This document shows positions 1 through 11,308 of a stretch of 64,000 nucleotides of DNA, piece by piece. The notes below the pieces were generated by a model. The model ran no database searches. It was not told the origin of the DNA and was given only the letters and a program-made list of their open reading frames with translations. The stretch covers positions 1,887,902 to 1,951,901 of the forward strand of contig VWZF01001856.1 of assembly GCA_013396755.1 (NCBI GenBank). Direction: 5' to 3'. This DNA comes from Sclerurus mexicanus (taxonomy: Eukaryota > Chordata > Aves > Passeriformes > Furnariidae). Within the stretch, counting starts at the first letter, position 1, and the number at the start of each line of letters is the position of its first letter. Position numbers and translations under genes: made by a program.

Positions 1-995
1 TTTTTGGGGTTTTTTTCAGTAGTTCGAGCCCACAATGGCACACAATTTCAGCAGGGGTGCAGACAACACCACAACAGAAGTCAGAGGCAGCTGAAGTTAA
101 TTTAGTGCACTTTGTACTGAAGGAGGACGCCTCCGCTGGAGAGAGCATCACACACATTAGACAGTAGCCACTCTTGTCATTTCAAGAGGTTTTAGCCCAA
201 ACTTCATTCAAACCAGACAAAAAGATGAGAGGTTAGCGTGAGAGAGAAGCACTCAACCAACACGCTGCACTCTAAACTGAGAAGCCTTTGAGCTGAAAGC
301 ACAAACTGCTGCTGTCTGAGCTGTAAAGCCATCCCTCTGTCTCACAGGGCTGTAACAGCTCATCTTTGTTGGGAATGCAGATCCCCTGCAATAATGTGCA
401 CTCCATGGCTTTCACTGATGCCCTCCCACACACGCATTTTTCTGCCTCTTAATCAATTGGCAGGATATAAACCCCAGGGTTGCTTTACCCAAGGACTCCT
501 TTCCACAGTATCTGAATATATTCAAATGCTAAAGGATGCAGATGTGTGACCAGTAGCATATTCCAAAGGTGGATTTAATTTTGGGAAGAGATGGGCACTG
601 TACTGGTGCACATATCCAAATGAGGACATATGTGCAGGAGGAAGATGTGCCCTGGTCCAAATAAAAAAAGACAGCTATTACCACTTGGAGGAACTTCCCA
701 AAAATTGTTACCTCATGGTACCTGCCTTCAAGTTTCTCAGGAACCTGGCAACCCAGAAACTGCCTCTGCCAGACCTGAAAATGAACACTGGCTTGGGGCC
801 ATGCCAGTGACCAGCATCTGCAGTCCTTTCTACATGGAAAATCTCAATTTCTGCAACATTTCCTGGGCAATCACAACTTTAAAGTCCCATTTTTACCTCC
901 AGTGGCTCCATTGCCTGACCCACCCCAACAGGGCTCCCAAAAAGTCACTGCAGAGCAACACTGACTGCACAGCTTCTGAACCAATTAATTTCAGA

Positions 996-1221
996 GAATC
1001 ACAGACTGGTTTGGGTTGGAAGGGACCTTAAAGACCATCTTGTTCCACTCTCCTGCCATGGGCAAGGACACTTTCCACGATCCCAGGTTGCTCCAAGCCC
1101 CATCCAGCCTGGCCTTGAACACTTCCAGAGATAGGGCAGCCACAGTTTCTCTGGATAACCTCAGTGCCTCACCACCCTCACAGGGAAGAATTTCTTCCTA
1201 ATATCTAATCTAAACCTTCCA
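996..1221 (-). mobile_element. CR1 LINE fragment
   Basis: Starts with the CR1 3' end read in reverse (CAGACTGGTTTGGGTTGGAA) and runs through the CCATGGGCAAGGACACTTTC and CCTGGCCTTGAACACTTCCA segments to AATATCTAATCTAAACCTTCC. 5'-truncated. Confidence 0.92.
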
Positions 1222-2448
1222 TAGAATAGTCTATGCTGTCTTGCTGTGCCTGCCCACATGAGTTTGCTGGTGAGCCCAGGGAAAAGCTTTCCTCAACACT
1301 GAAAGCAAAAACTGTGCCTTCCGCTCACCCAACACAGGTTAAGGCAGAAGGAAAAACAGCAAATAAATGTGAATTAGAGAATGAAAGAGCAGGAGAGTTT
1401 GTGCAAAAGAGGGAGAACCGTAATCCCTAAGTGGGTGAAGCTGAGCCTGACCCTTAATCAGAATCCCAGACCCTAAGAAGATGTGTGAAAGCAGGAAAAC
1501 AAATCAATAAGACAAACAGCAATCCCTTTCCTCAATTTTATTTGAGGAAGTTCAAATTTACCCAGCTCCTCACAAACTGTCTTTGGCTAAAATCACCACT
1601 AACGAGCTCTGACATTTGAAATTTAACTGCATATGAGCTAACAGCTCCCAGCCCTCCACCACCCATGGAGTTAACTGGGAATATTTTGTTAAAGCCATGG
1701 ATGGGCTAAACTGACTCTTCATTGAGAAGACGCAGCGTTCATAGGGAAGTGTTTACAGCATCCACTTCACCTGATGCTTCCCTGCCCTGGCACATCTGCT
1801 TTTCTTCACAGGGACCACAGAGCCCTCAGTCCCCTCCACTCCTTCCCATCCCTGGTGTAATTATTTGCTGGTTTTTACGAGGTAGCCTTACGATCCCTTA
1901 ATGAAGTCCTTTGCTCTGCAGCTATTCACGAGGACAGATTGGACACGAGGGGCTTCCACTTAGGGAGCTGCCAATCAGGGGAAGGTACCCAGCATTTAGC
2001 AGGCAGTTGTTAAATCAGTCTATCACCCAGCTATTACAGGCTCATCATGAAAACAGCTTGCTTTTACTGGCAAACACATAAAATTAACCCTTTCCTTAAA
2101 GACAAAAGGAAGCCTGGGGAGATTCTTTGTGGTCCAGTGCTTGAACGTGGTTGGCTTTCCCTCCTGCTAAACACCCTCTGAACTGAAACTGTACAGCAAT
2201 TTGTTTGTCCTCTGTGTCCCCAGTTCACAGTTTTAGTCTATGCTGAATCTTGTGAGCAAGAGTAACAAAACCAGGAAAAAAAAATCAAACCTTAAAAAAC
2301 CCCCAACCACTAAATATTATTTCTCCTTACTCTAAAATCTGTGCACAGGAGAGGTCATGATACAAGACAATTATCTTTCCATCACTACCAGTGGTTTACT
2401 ACAAGGCCAAACTTTTCAGGCTTCTGTCGCCTTCAGGATTTGTCCACT

Positions 2449-2470
2449 TTTTTTTTTTTTTTTTTTTTTT
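2449..2470. repeat. Poly-T run
   Basis: About 22 T in a row on the plus strand. It could be the tail of a retroposed sequence on the minus strand, but nothing recognisable lies next to it. Confidence 0.9.
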
Positions 2471-3543
2471 AAAGAAGCAAAACATACCTGTGTCCTCCTG
2501 TCACACACTTTATCCAAGGCTTCGTCTCACTTCCTGTGGATTGGATGGGACACCTGATCCTGCCCTCATGGCTAGAGGACAGGCCAGGTGTCACATGCAG
2601 AACTTTAGAGCTGCATCCCTATAGAAGGGGTGCAATCCAGCACCCCCTTCCCACCAAATGCCATACAAAACATAGGCATCCCACTGAGTTCAGGCATAGC
2701 CTACAACCTCACAGAAATATTGCAGAGACAAAGAGATCCTGCCTCTTCTGCAACCCATGGCTCTTGATAACCAGCCCACTTGAGGTCCTGGTCCATATCC
2801 TGACAGTGCTTATCCAAATGAGTCAATGTTCCTGAGAACTCAGTGGCTCTGTGTACACACAGCAAGTTTTACTCTTCTATAAACATCTGTGAATAAACCA
2901 CTAGTAATTAAGAGTGACTTGCAGGAACACAGAGCTAACACAGCACCTGACACACAGCAACACATGTAGGCTCAGCATTTAGGAAGATTAAATAGCAGGG
3001 AGACATCACCTCCATCCATGGTCCAACTACATCAAGGGCCCCTCCAATGATCCCACTCTGGCCAAGATTACATTACAAAAATCTCCCAACTTCCTCTAAA
3101 GGGAGACCACATACCCAGTCTTTGCTGGACCCCAGAAATACTTGGGAAGTGTTTGGGGGTCAGCCAGAGCTGCTTCTACACAGAAAACTCCTGTGGGAAA
3201 CATCAAGCCCACAGTGTTGCTGTGTTTGGGACTGAGGAGAGGACACAACTCAGATGGTAATGCAGAGTCCTTCGTTAGCAATGCAAGTGTCTGAAAGGCC
3301 ACATCTCTATCCCACATCACACCACATGAAGAACAAGACCATCACATATGTTACGCCATGCTCCAATGCAGAACAAGTCTGGTCTATGTGTGTCTCCAAG
3401 TTGCTCAGCCCTTTTCCAATAGAACTCAAGATGGGCAGATGGAGAAGGCTTAAGGCTCCTTTGACTTCACCCAGAGCCCAAGACTGGACACTCCAGCATG
3501 GTCCCAGGCAGCAAATACTCCCAGTGCCTCCCCAAAACAGAGA

Positions 3544-3641
3544 AAAGGCCAGGCTGGATGGGGCTTTGAGCAACCTGGTCTAGTGGAAGGATCTAGATGA
3601 TCTTTAAGGTCCCTTCCAACCCAAACCATTCTATGGTTCTT
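3544..3641 (+). mobile_element. CR1 LINE fragment
   Basis: Short 3'-end piece from AGGCCAGGCTGGATGGGGCT to CAACCCAAACCATTCTATGG, with an internal deletion of the CCCTGCCCATGGCAGGG segment. Confidence 0.9.
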
Positions 3642-4443
3642 TGAGACCGAGTCCCACAGATGGAGAACTAGAGCCATAGTTTCAAGTGCAGAGAATTCCT
3701 CCCCCTCTAAAACTGCCTTAACACCAAAGAAGTCAATTAGAGTCTCCATCATAATTATACAGAGAAGTGACAGCAAAACTCTGTCCAAGAGCCTGGGAGC
3801 AAATGGAGAGAACATGTGCCTGCAGTCCCTTGGAAAGGCTTCCCCACTCCCTCCTGACCTTAATTGAAGCCGTCCCTTTGTGCAGGAAGGGAAAGATTTG
3901 CTTTCTGTTCCCTGGAGGAGCACCTTCAAAATGACACTTTTCACTCTGAATCTGTGTTCCTCGTAAGGGTTGGGAGCAGGAATAAATAGAGGGGGGAGAA
4001 GGAAGACAATTCTCATTAAAGCGCACTGTGCAATCAACTCTGATTTCACACAAGCGTATTTAAAAGTGAGTGGAAAGGCTTTGATATGCTGTGCGTTACA
4101 GGAGACTGGCATCCCATCCTGGGCATAGCTTCCAGTGCACCTCTAAGCACAGCAGACCATGGAGAAAAGGGCTCCCTGGAAAGTCACATACAGTTTAGGA
4201 AGCAATCTCCTCAGAGACCAGAAAGATGGTGGGATTGAAAAAAACAGACAAACAAACAAAAAACCACCAAGAGGCTGCATGCAATGGGGGGAAAGAAAGC
4301 TACACTTCAGTCCTTCATTTTTGATCTGACAGCAGGAGAGGAAAGAGTTAAAACTCAAATCAGGAAGCAAAAAGTTAAAGGAAAATAAAACCACACCACA
4401 AGCACATCTCCTAAATTTCCCATTGCAGCCCAAGGCCGAAACC

Positions 4444-4510
4444 ATTAAAAGAAAAAAAAAAAAGGGAAAAAGAAGAAAGGAAAAAAATAAAAACAGAGAA
4501 AGAAAGAGAA
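4444..4510. repeat. Purine-rich low-complexity tract
   Basis: A/G-only sequence for most of its length (AAAAGGGAAAAAGAAGAAAG). It is followed 140 bp later by a pyrimidine-rich tract at about 4648-4705 (CTTTCTCCCTCTCTCTCTCT). Confidence 0.85.
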
Positions 4511-5738
4511 GCAATTTTGCTTATCCTTTTCTCGCACACCTAGCAGCCACCTTTTTCTATTATTTATTTATTTACCTCCCCCTTCCAGAGCAAGGCCCTT
4601 ATTTTCTCATTTAGTCCAACAGAGATTGTCCTCCTGGAATGACCTTTTTTTCTTTCTCCCTCTCTCTCTCTCCTCCTCTCCTTCTTCCTCCCCCCTCCTC
4701 CTCACTGCCTTGAGGCCATTGCCCTCGTGCCAGTAACTAGATAACACACTCTATCAGAGATTTTTTAAAAAATCATTGCAAAGGCACTAGGGCTGATAGT
4801 GGCATCAATCCTAGGCTGACACGGGCTCGGGTCAACCATTTATCTCTTCACATTGCCTGTGGTTACTGGGGAGGCCATCTTGGTTCTTTACATCTTAACA
4901 ACCTTGCAGTGGTACCTCTGTGCTCTGATAGCATCTGCACCCCAACACTGGCTTGGTGGGTTTATTTTTTATTAGTTTTTTTGTGGACTACTCCAGTTCC
5001 TTTCTGTGAAGCTTGGTGGGTTTCATTGCATTCCCCACCTCCTTCTGAGAATAATACTGTGACCAAGATATCAGGTTAAGAAAACAGGGAATTTGAAGAT
5101 GTAAGGATGGGCTTGCTGGGCTGTTATAAGGGGACATTCATGAAAACAGAAGAAGAGTTTCATCTAGTTTTACCCCTGGTGTCCCATCCTGTGTGACGTG
5201 GCAATTTTTGGCCAAATGACCCAGGAGCCCTACTCACAGCCCAAGACACCATGAAGTCAGGTTCTGTTGGGATACTCACTAATAAGTCAATAAAAACTAT
5301 TCCCAAGCCTCAGCAAGACATGATCCCTGTGGCCAGATAAAGGGTTCTGGTGTTTTGCCCTCTCTAAAAGGGATACATAGAAATTAAATACCATGTGGTA
5401 TTATAATCGTCCCTAAAGTGGAGAAGAGGGGAGCTGTTTTATTACCCCCCTCCAAACAAACTCCATATCGAGCTGGAACCTGCTCTGTCTCTTCCCCTGT
5501 AAGCTTTTCTGCTTCCAAAAGGAAGGTGAAAAGGAAAGCACCCTCTAGCATCCATGTCCACAACATGAGGATGCAGGACAAGTAGAACCGCTTCTTCCTT
5601 TCCACCAAGGGGGAGGAAGCACAAACCTCACTCCTACTAGCTCAGGGTCCCAGGACTCATTCACAGGCTCCCACTTGGACCAGGGTGAGTCCATCTTCAC
5701 AGGCAGCATGTTTCATCCATGCCCCATTCCAGGAATTC

Positions 5739-5858
5739 TTCAAGGCCAGGATGGATGGCACCCTGATCAGCCTGGTCTAGTGGAAGGTGTCCCTGACCAT
5801 GGCAGGGGCTTTGGAACTAGATGATCTTTAAGTCCCCTCCAACATAAACCATTCTGTG
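5739..5858 (+). mobile_element. CR1 LINE fragment
   Basis: 3'-end piece: AAGGCCAGGATGGATGG, GGTCTAGTGGAAGGTGTCCC, GAACTAGATGATCTTTAAG, AACCATTCTGTGA. Confidence 0.9.
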
Positions 5859-7349
5859 ATTTGACAGCAGTCCTGTTGTGAACAATGAAGTAACAGCCGT
5901 TTATGCCCAGAGTGGTCTGGCCTTCCAGAGAGCCTTTCATGCTCCCTCCACAAAAGCTGCTGAGGATTTGCCACCTTTGTAAAGTACCAAATATCTCCAG
6001 TAGTTGAAACTATTTCATTTCTTTCCTCACCTCCAAATACTATGGCACCCAGATACATGATAAGTGGGAGGGAAAAGGGTTAGAAAAGAAAAAAAGAAGC
6101 GATTCTAAGATCTAAGGGATTTGTAGAGCTAGTCCTGGTTACTTTAAGTGAAAGTTGAACACCAAGGATCTCTTAGGTGAATGCACATATCTAAGACCTT
6201 TGTGAGGTTTTTTTCCTTTTTTTTTTCTTTTATGAGAAGTGAACAAAGCACTTCTGCCAGTATCAATCACCAAGCTAAGAATTCAGGTTCCCAATACTCC
6301 TTAAGTCTCAAGACCTTCCATTAAACCCCTGTTTAAAAACAAACTCAAGGCAGCACAGCACACTCAGGCAGAGCCATAATCCAGGATGGCATTTTTATCT
6401 AGCAAGTTATTTTTTATTAGCCTCCTATTCCTTAATAGGGACAGCTCGAGGGTTGGGTTGTAGAGAATTCACCAGGATACCAGCTCAGCTTCCCTACGAC
6501 TGACTTAATATCCGTGGCATCTGCCCTCCACTGAACATTATATCACCCATCTGGGCCAGGGGAGGAGGGGGAGTCGGAGCAGGGAAACACAGCTCAAACA
6601 GCATTCCTTGCATGATGATTAGGTCTGGTCCAGTGATCCGGAATAATAATCTGAAGGCTCACTAAGCATAATGGGTTCAGAGCCACCCCAGCCTGGTCAG
6701 GCCTTCCCATGAGCATCCTTTACATGTGTTATGGGTGCGTTTTGCATGTCTCATCTGTGTCACGGTGCTGACATCTCATTATGCAGCCAAGGTGGAAGTG
6801 GACAGGTACTGAGTGAGCATTAGGACTTCCTTTTTCCCTTTTATTATTTAATTCATATCTTCCCATTATCCAGTGTATCGTGAAGCTGTGAGCTAATTAA
6901 GTCCTGTGGGATACACAATCAGTGCTGGATTTTTTCCCCCTCCTCTTTTTTCAGTAGGCTAAATTGCATTATATACCAATAGAAAAAAAAATAATTGTGC
7001 AACTTTTCTCAGATAATAACAGAGCAAGTTACAAACGTTAATGATGCTGAATCCAACGGTGGGGCAGAGGCCTGCTGCTTACTTCATGCGACCCAATTAA
7101 GTCATACAGGACAGAATACTTCAAACACAATGTGAGACAAGAGCTTAAATCATTTTCTAAAGAAAAACCATAAAAGCTATTCTCTGGGGGACAGTGGGAC
7201 ACAGACCAGACCCCAGAAAAAGTCCAACTTGAACTCAAATTTCATTAAGACTGCCATGAAATTCACAGATCTCCAGACAGCAACTTGAAACTCCCCAAAA
7301 TTTTGGAAGTCCTCAAGATTCAGAGCTGAGCCCAGTTCAGACTGTAACA

Positions 7350-7400
7350 ATGGACCTGATATTCTTGGAGATCTTTTCCAACCTCAGTGATTCTATGATT
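7350..7400 (+). mobile_element. CR1-like 3' end, short
   Basis: Only the terminal part, GGAGATCTTTTCCAACCTCA followed by GTGATTCTATGATTC. Confidence 0.7.
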
Positions 7401-8225
7401 CATCAAGTAACAGCTCAGAGACCAGATTTGAAAGGACAAAACTCAAGTGATGGCTTCTGTGGCACCTGCCAGAAAATGGAGCTGTTTTCCTGAGTATTCT
7501 GCCCAAATTTTTTTAAGGGATTTGACCTATACAGCAGATTTAAATGCCTGTCTCAAGGGACCAACACGAAGAAGACAACCAGCATTTTCAAAAAGTAACC
7601 TTCTAATTTTTGATGATGGCTACAAGTCCAATTTCCAAGCAAAGTTATGCTGCAATCAGAGGTGAAAGATCCCTCTTCCCTGCAGAATTAGGTGGACCTC
7701 ATGCAGATCATCCAAAACTTAGAGCATCTAGAGTTAACCTCTTAATTTTCATTAAAACAGCCCTTTATATGCATTTATTGGGAGAAAGGGAAATTAAGGA
7801 AATTAAGGAAAAATGCACCTATAAAGAGTTTGTATCTATCCTCTAGTACTTGGAGTTTCTGTCTATCTAAGACAATAAAAGAAGCTCAAAGTACAATGAT
7901 CTTTAATGCTGAACGTGAGCTATTGGTAACAGGGCTGCTGAAAGCATCATAGAAACACAAACCTGGAAGAGCTCACCATCTTACTCATCCTCTCTCATAC
8001 ACCCACCACACTCCTTCCCAACACCTCTGGAGCTTCTGCCTGGCATTCTCCCACCAGGAGACTGATGTCAGACATGGTCGCATTCACAGTCTACATTTGC
8101 CTCATTTTCAACCTACCAAAGCCCACTAATCATAACCTTCCTTGTTATTTTCAGATAGATGAACAGGTCCTATTAGGCATTTAAGAAAAGTGATGAAAAA
8201 ATTGCTTTACCCTAAAACCTGTGTC

Positions 8226-8385
8226 ATAAAACCATAGAATATCCTGAGTAGGATGGGACCCACAAAGATCACTGAGTCCAACTCCTGGCCCTGCACAGGG
8301 CATCCCCAAAAATCCCACCACGTGCCTGAGAGCATTGTCAAGACACTGCTTGAACTTCAGCAGCCTCGATATCCTGACCACTTGT
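8226..8385 (-). mobile_element. CR1 fragment, divergent subfamily
   Basis: Contains GGATGGGACCCACAAAGATC, CCAACTCCTGGCCCTGCACA and GTGCCTGAGAGCATTGTC, the reverse of a CR1 subfamily seen again at 8577, 16806 and 37871. Confidence 0.85.
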
Positions 8386-8576
8386 ATCCCTTAGACTCAA
8401 GTTCACACAACCAACCTTCCACATTTTATGTATTTATTTACTGTTCTGAACCAAGGCTGCTCTCTCCTTCCCAAGGCCCATTCATTCCACACTGCTGACA
8501 GTATAAGACTCTGTCATCCTTTCTACTTTACTTCTTTTTCCTTATAATGCCATCCTGGAGCTAATCCTGCTCCACC

Positions 8577-8960
8577 ATCACAGAATCACAAAATATGCTA
8601 AGTTGGAAGGGATCCACAAGAACCATCAAGCCAAACTCCTGGCCCTGCACAGGACCATCCCCATGAGTCACACCCTGTGCCTGAGAGCATCATCAAACAC
8701 TCCTTGGTGCTGTGCCCGCTGCCCTGGGGAGCCTGTTCAGTGTCCACCACTCTCTGGGGGAAGAACCTTTTTCCACTATCCAGCCTAACTCTGCCCTGAC
8801 ACAACTTCAGGACATTCCCTGGGTCCTGTCCCTGGTCCCTACAGAGCAGTGATCAGTGCCTGCCCCTGCTCTTCCCCTCATGAGGAAGTTGTCCTTGCAA
8901 TGAGGTGTCCCCTCAGTCTCCCCTTCTCCAGGCTGCACAGATCAAGTGCCCTCATCCAAC
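8577..8960 (-). mobile_element. CR1 fragment, divergent subfamily, longer copy
   Basis: Runs from AATCACAAAATATGCTAAG through GGCCCTGCACAGGACCATCC, GGGGGAAGAACCTTTTTCCA and CCCTTCTCCAGGCTGCACAG. 5'-truncated copy of about 380 bp. Confidence 0.88.
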
Positions 8961-9212
8961 CATCCCTTCCCCAACCCTCCCACAAAGCCCAGCTGGGCTG
9001 AGTTCTCAGCCTGCTCAGGCATCCCTCAGCTGGCAGGGGAGGAAGCAGAAAACAAACCACTGAGCAGTGAAGCCGTGCTTGCAACAGCCATGGATCATGC
9101 CCATTTTTTATGGAATGCTTTGAGATCCTTGCATGAGCGTGCAATAGAAGTGCCAGATGTTATTATAAAGAGATGCAGCCCCATTACTTGTACACAGAGT
9201 TGTGCTGCCTGC

Positions 9213-9249
9213 TAATAGCACCATTATCCTAAGGCACGTGGTGCTATTA
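9213..9249. repeat. Perfect 11-bp inverted repeat with 15-bp spacer
   Basis: Arms TAATAGCACCA (9213-9223) and TGGTGCTATTA (9239-9249) are exact reverse complements. The second arm starts inside a CACGTG E-box core (9235-9240). It lies in unique intronic sequence. Confidence 0.9.
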
Positions 9250-11157
9250 ATGCATTTCACTGCTTAGTGCTGAACCTGGGGACCATTTTTTCCACTGGAA
9301 AGGTAAGGCCAGTTCCCATGACATGATTTAAATCTCTACAGTGAAGCATGCATATGCTGCACCAGGTCGTAAATCTTAACGGGATGCTGTCAGCTAGAAA
9401 GGGACCAAAATTGAAACCATTTATCTGAACTCCCCACCCATCCACCTCTGCTCACCCAAGAGGGTGAGAAGAGGGATAAAATGATTCCAAATGCCCGCTG
9501 GGTTAATTAAGCAGCAGCAAATCCCAGATCTAAAGTGCTGCTGTTTTCATCCTGCTCTGAATGAGTTTGTTCATTCAGGACACTTAGGATTTCCTTGATT
9601 TTCCCTACTCTGAGCAAAGAAACTATAGTGAGGATGAATCTCACTACTTCTTCCTATTCCTGCTCCCCTCTGAGTCAGGAGGCACCCTGTGATCATCTGC
9701 TGAGGCTACAGGACCTGTGACACAGATGAGTTGCTCAGATCACAGCCAGCACCAGGCAGTGCCCTTCTACTGCTCCAGCCCAGGCTTTGGGGCTGTGGAG
9801 ATGCTCTTATCCCATTTGGGAAGGAAAATATGAGTGTAAGGATTTATTTAAGGAAATGTCTGGACACTTCCCTCTGCTGGACTCCTGCAATTGCCAGCTA
9901 GTAATTTTTTGGGGGGTGTTTTTTCTCCTTAGTTGGGCATGTTTCTGGCACAGTAATTAGCAAGGCTGATGAGCAAACAAACACTAACAGGTCACAGGCT
10001 ACTTGTGTCATTCCTTCACAGACCAAGGACAGGCTTAACAGAATGAAAGAAATCAATTAGGATACTCAACCACAATATCAACATTCATGTAAGGTAGATT
10101 TGCAGAACAAATATTCAGAGACTACTACATGGAGAATAAGTCAGATATAGAATAATCAGAGAATCTTAAAATTACTCTGCCACGACACTACGGATACTTC
10201 TAGGGTGGCTGAGTAAATTTAAATTCATTAAATACAAGAAATATTGCAGATAGAGTTAAAAATTCCCATGGTGGCTTTAACATTGATGCTGAACTTCAGC
10301 TTCCTAAGTTTCCACTGTCCTAAAAAGACTGTGTGATAATTTAATAGGTAAAAAACAGCATTTTTTTTATCATAAATCAGGTGTGTGACTATTCCCCCTC
10401 ACATTGTATATGGTTGGTTTCCACCACTTCTCAGGAGCTGCTCATTTAGGAAAAGATGGTGACAAAGGGATTATTTGGTGTTCACCAAATATCCAGCCCC
10501 TCTGAATTTCTTCTTACAGGTGGCACAACCCACACAGTTCAACAACCCCAAAAACTCTGCAAAATCACGAGGACCCCAAAAGCACAGTTTAGGTGTGCTA
10601 TGAACATTTTTCAGTATAGAGCCTTACAATGACGGTAGTTCAGAGTTTACAGTTTTTTGTCATCAGCTTTTGCCTATGTCTTTTTTTCTTGCTACACCCA
10701 CAGATTGCACTGGGAAGACTGTCCCATTTTCCTTCAACTACTGAGAAGAAGCATAACCCAAATATAACCAGAGCTGCACAAATGCTGAATGCTAGGTCTC
10801 TGCCAGAGAGCTGAAATGCTGCACCTCGTGGCTAAGATTTCTGCTCAACAGAAAACAACACTTTTAGAACAGAATTGAATTCATATTAAAAAAAAAGTGT
10901 TAAAAAGATATACATTGCCCAGAAAATAAGGTAAAGCTCATTTATGTCTCATAAAATACATGATTAACCATAGTTAACCATTAATTCAGCTGCACTGCAT
11001 TAGAACTGCTATTCAAAGTTGGAAGGCATTTAATATTATATATTGCTGCCGTTCAGCCTAAATTGTTTTTTTTTCTTGCCCCCCTTTAAATGTACACAAT
11101 ATTACAAATTTAATTTTAAGCTGTTTGAATCAGTCTGTAAAAAAGATTTGATTATAC

Positions 11158-11308
11158 CTGAGTGTTCTGGCCCCAGTTTTTCCATATCTCAGTAATCTTG
11201 GCAGTAATTGGCTGATTAGCTCTCTCACACTCCATCTCTGCCTCAGTTTCCATGGTAATGTTACAGGAGCTATTATAGATGAGAACTTCATCTCTTTCCA
11301 CTTTAGGG
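11158..11308 (-). CDS. PKHD1: PKHD1 exon (human exon 35 equivalent), pre-G8 segment
   Basis: Reads PKVERDEVLIYNSSCNITME then TEAEMECERANQPITAKITE and WGQNTQ. As I recall the human protein, this is near-identical for most of its length, far more than any other exon here. It lies directly before the first G8 domain. Acceptor TCTCGTTTCAG, donor GTATAA. 151 nt, phase 2 to phase 0. It is the last exon in the window; the next must lie below 1. Confidence 0.97.

Larger units (their letters stand above)
1..11157. other. PKHD1 intron after the pre-G8 exon (partial, over 11 kb)
   Basis: I find no coding exon here on either strand; the expected next exon (start of G8) is absent. It contains several CR1 fragments listed separately, a T-run at 2449-2470 and purine/pyrimidine-rich tracts at 4444-4510 and 4648-4705. 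Several repeat-free stretches (about 1860-2060, 4740-4930, 6400-6960, 9090-9260) have the even, non-decayed look of candidate conserved noncoding sequence, which only an alignment can test. Confidence 0.8.

Noticed and set aside
3450..4112. 220-residue minus-strand open frame
   Set aside because: Part is CR1-derived and the rest is low-complexity without domain signals or conservation evidence; consistent with a chance ORF.
1..11157. Search for the next PKHD1 exon (start of G8)
   Set aside because: No matching peptide or suitable splice sites seen; the intron appears to continue out of the window.
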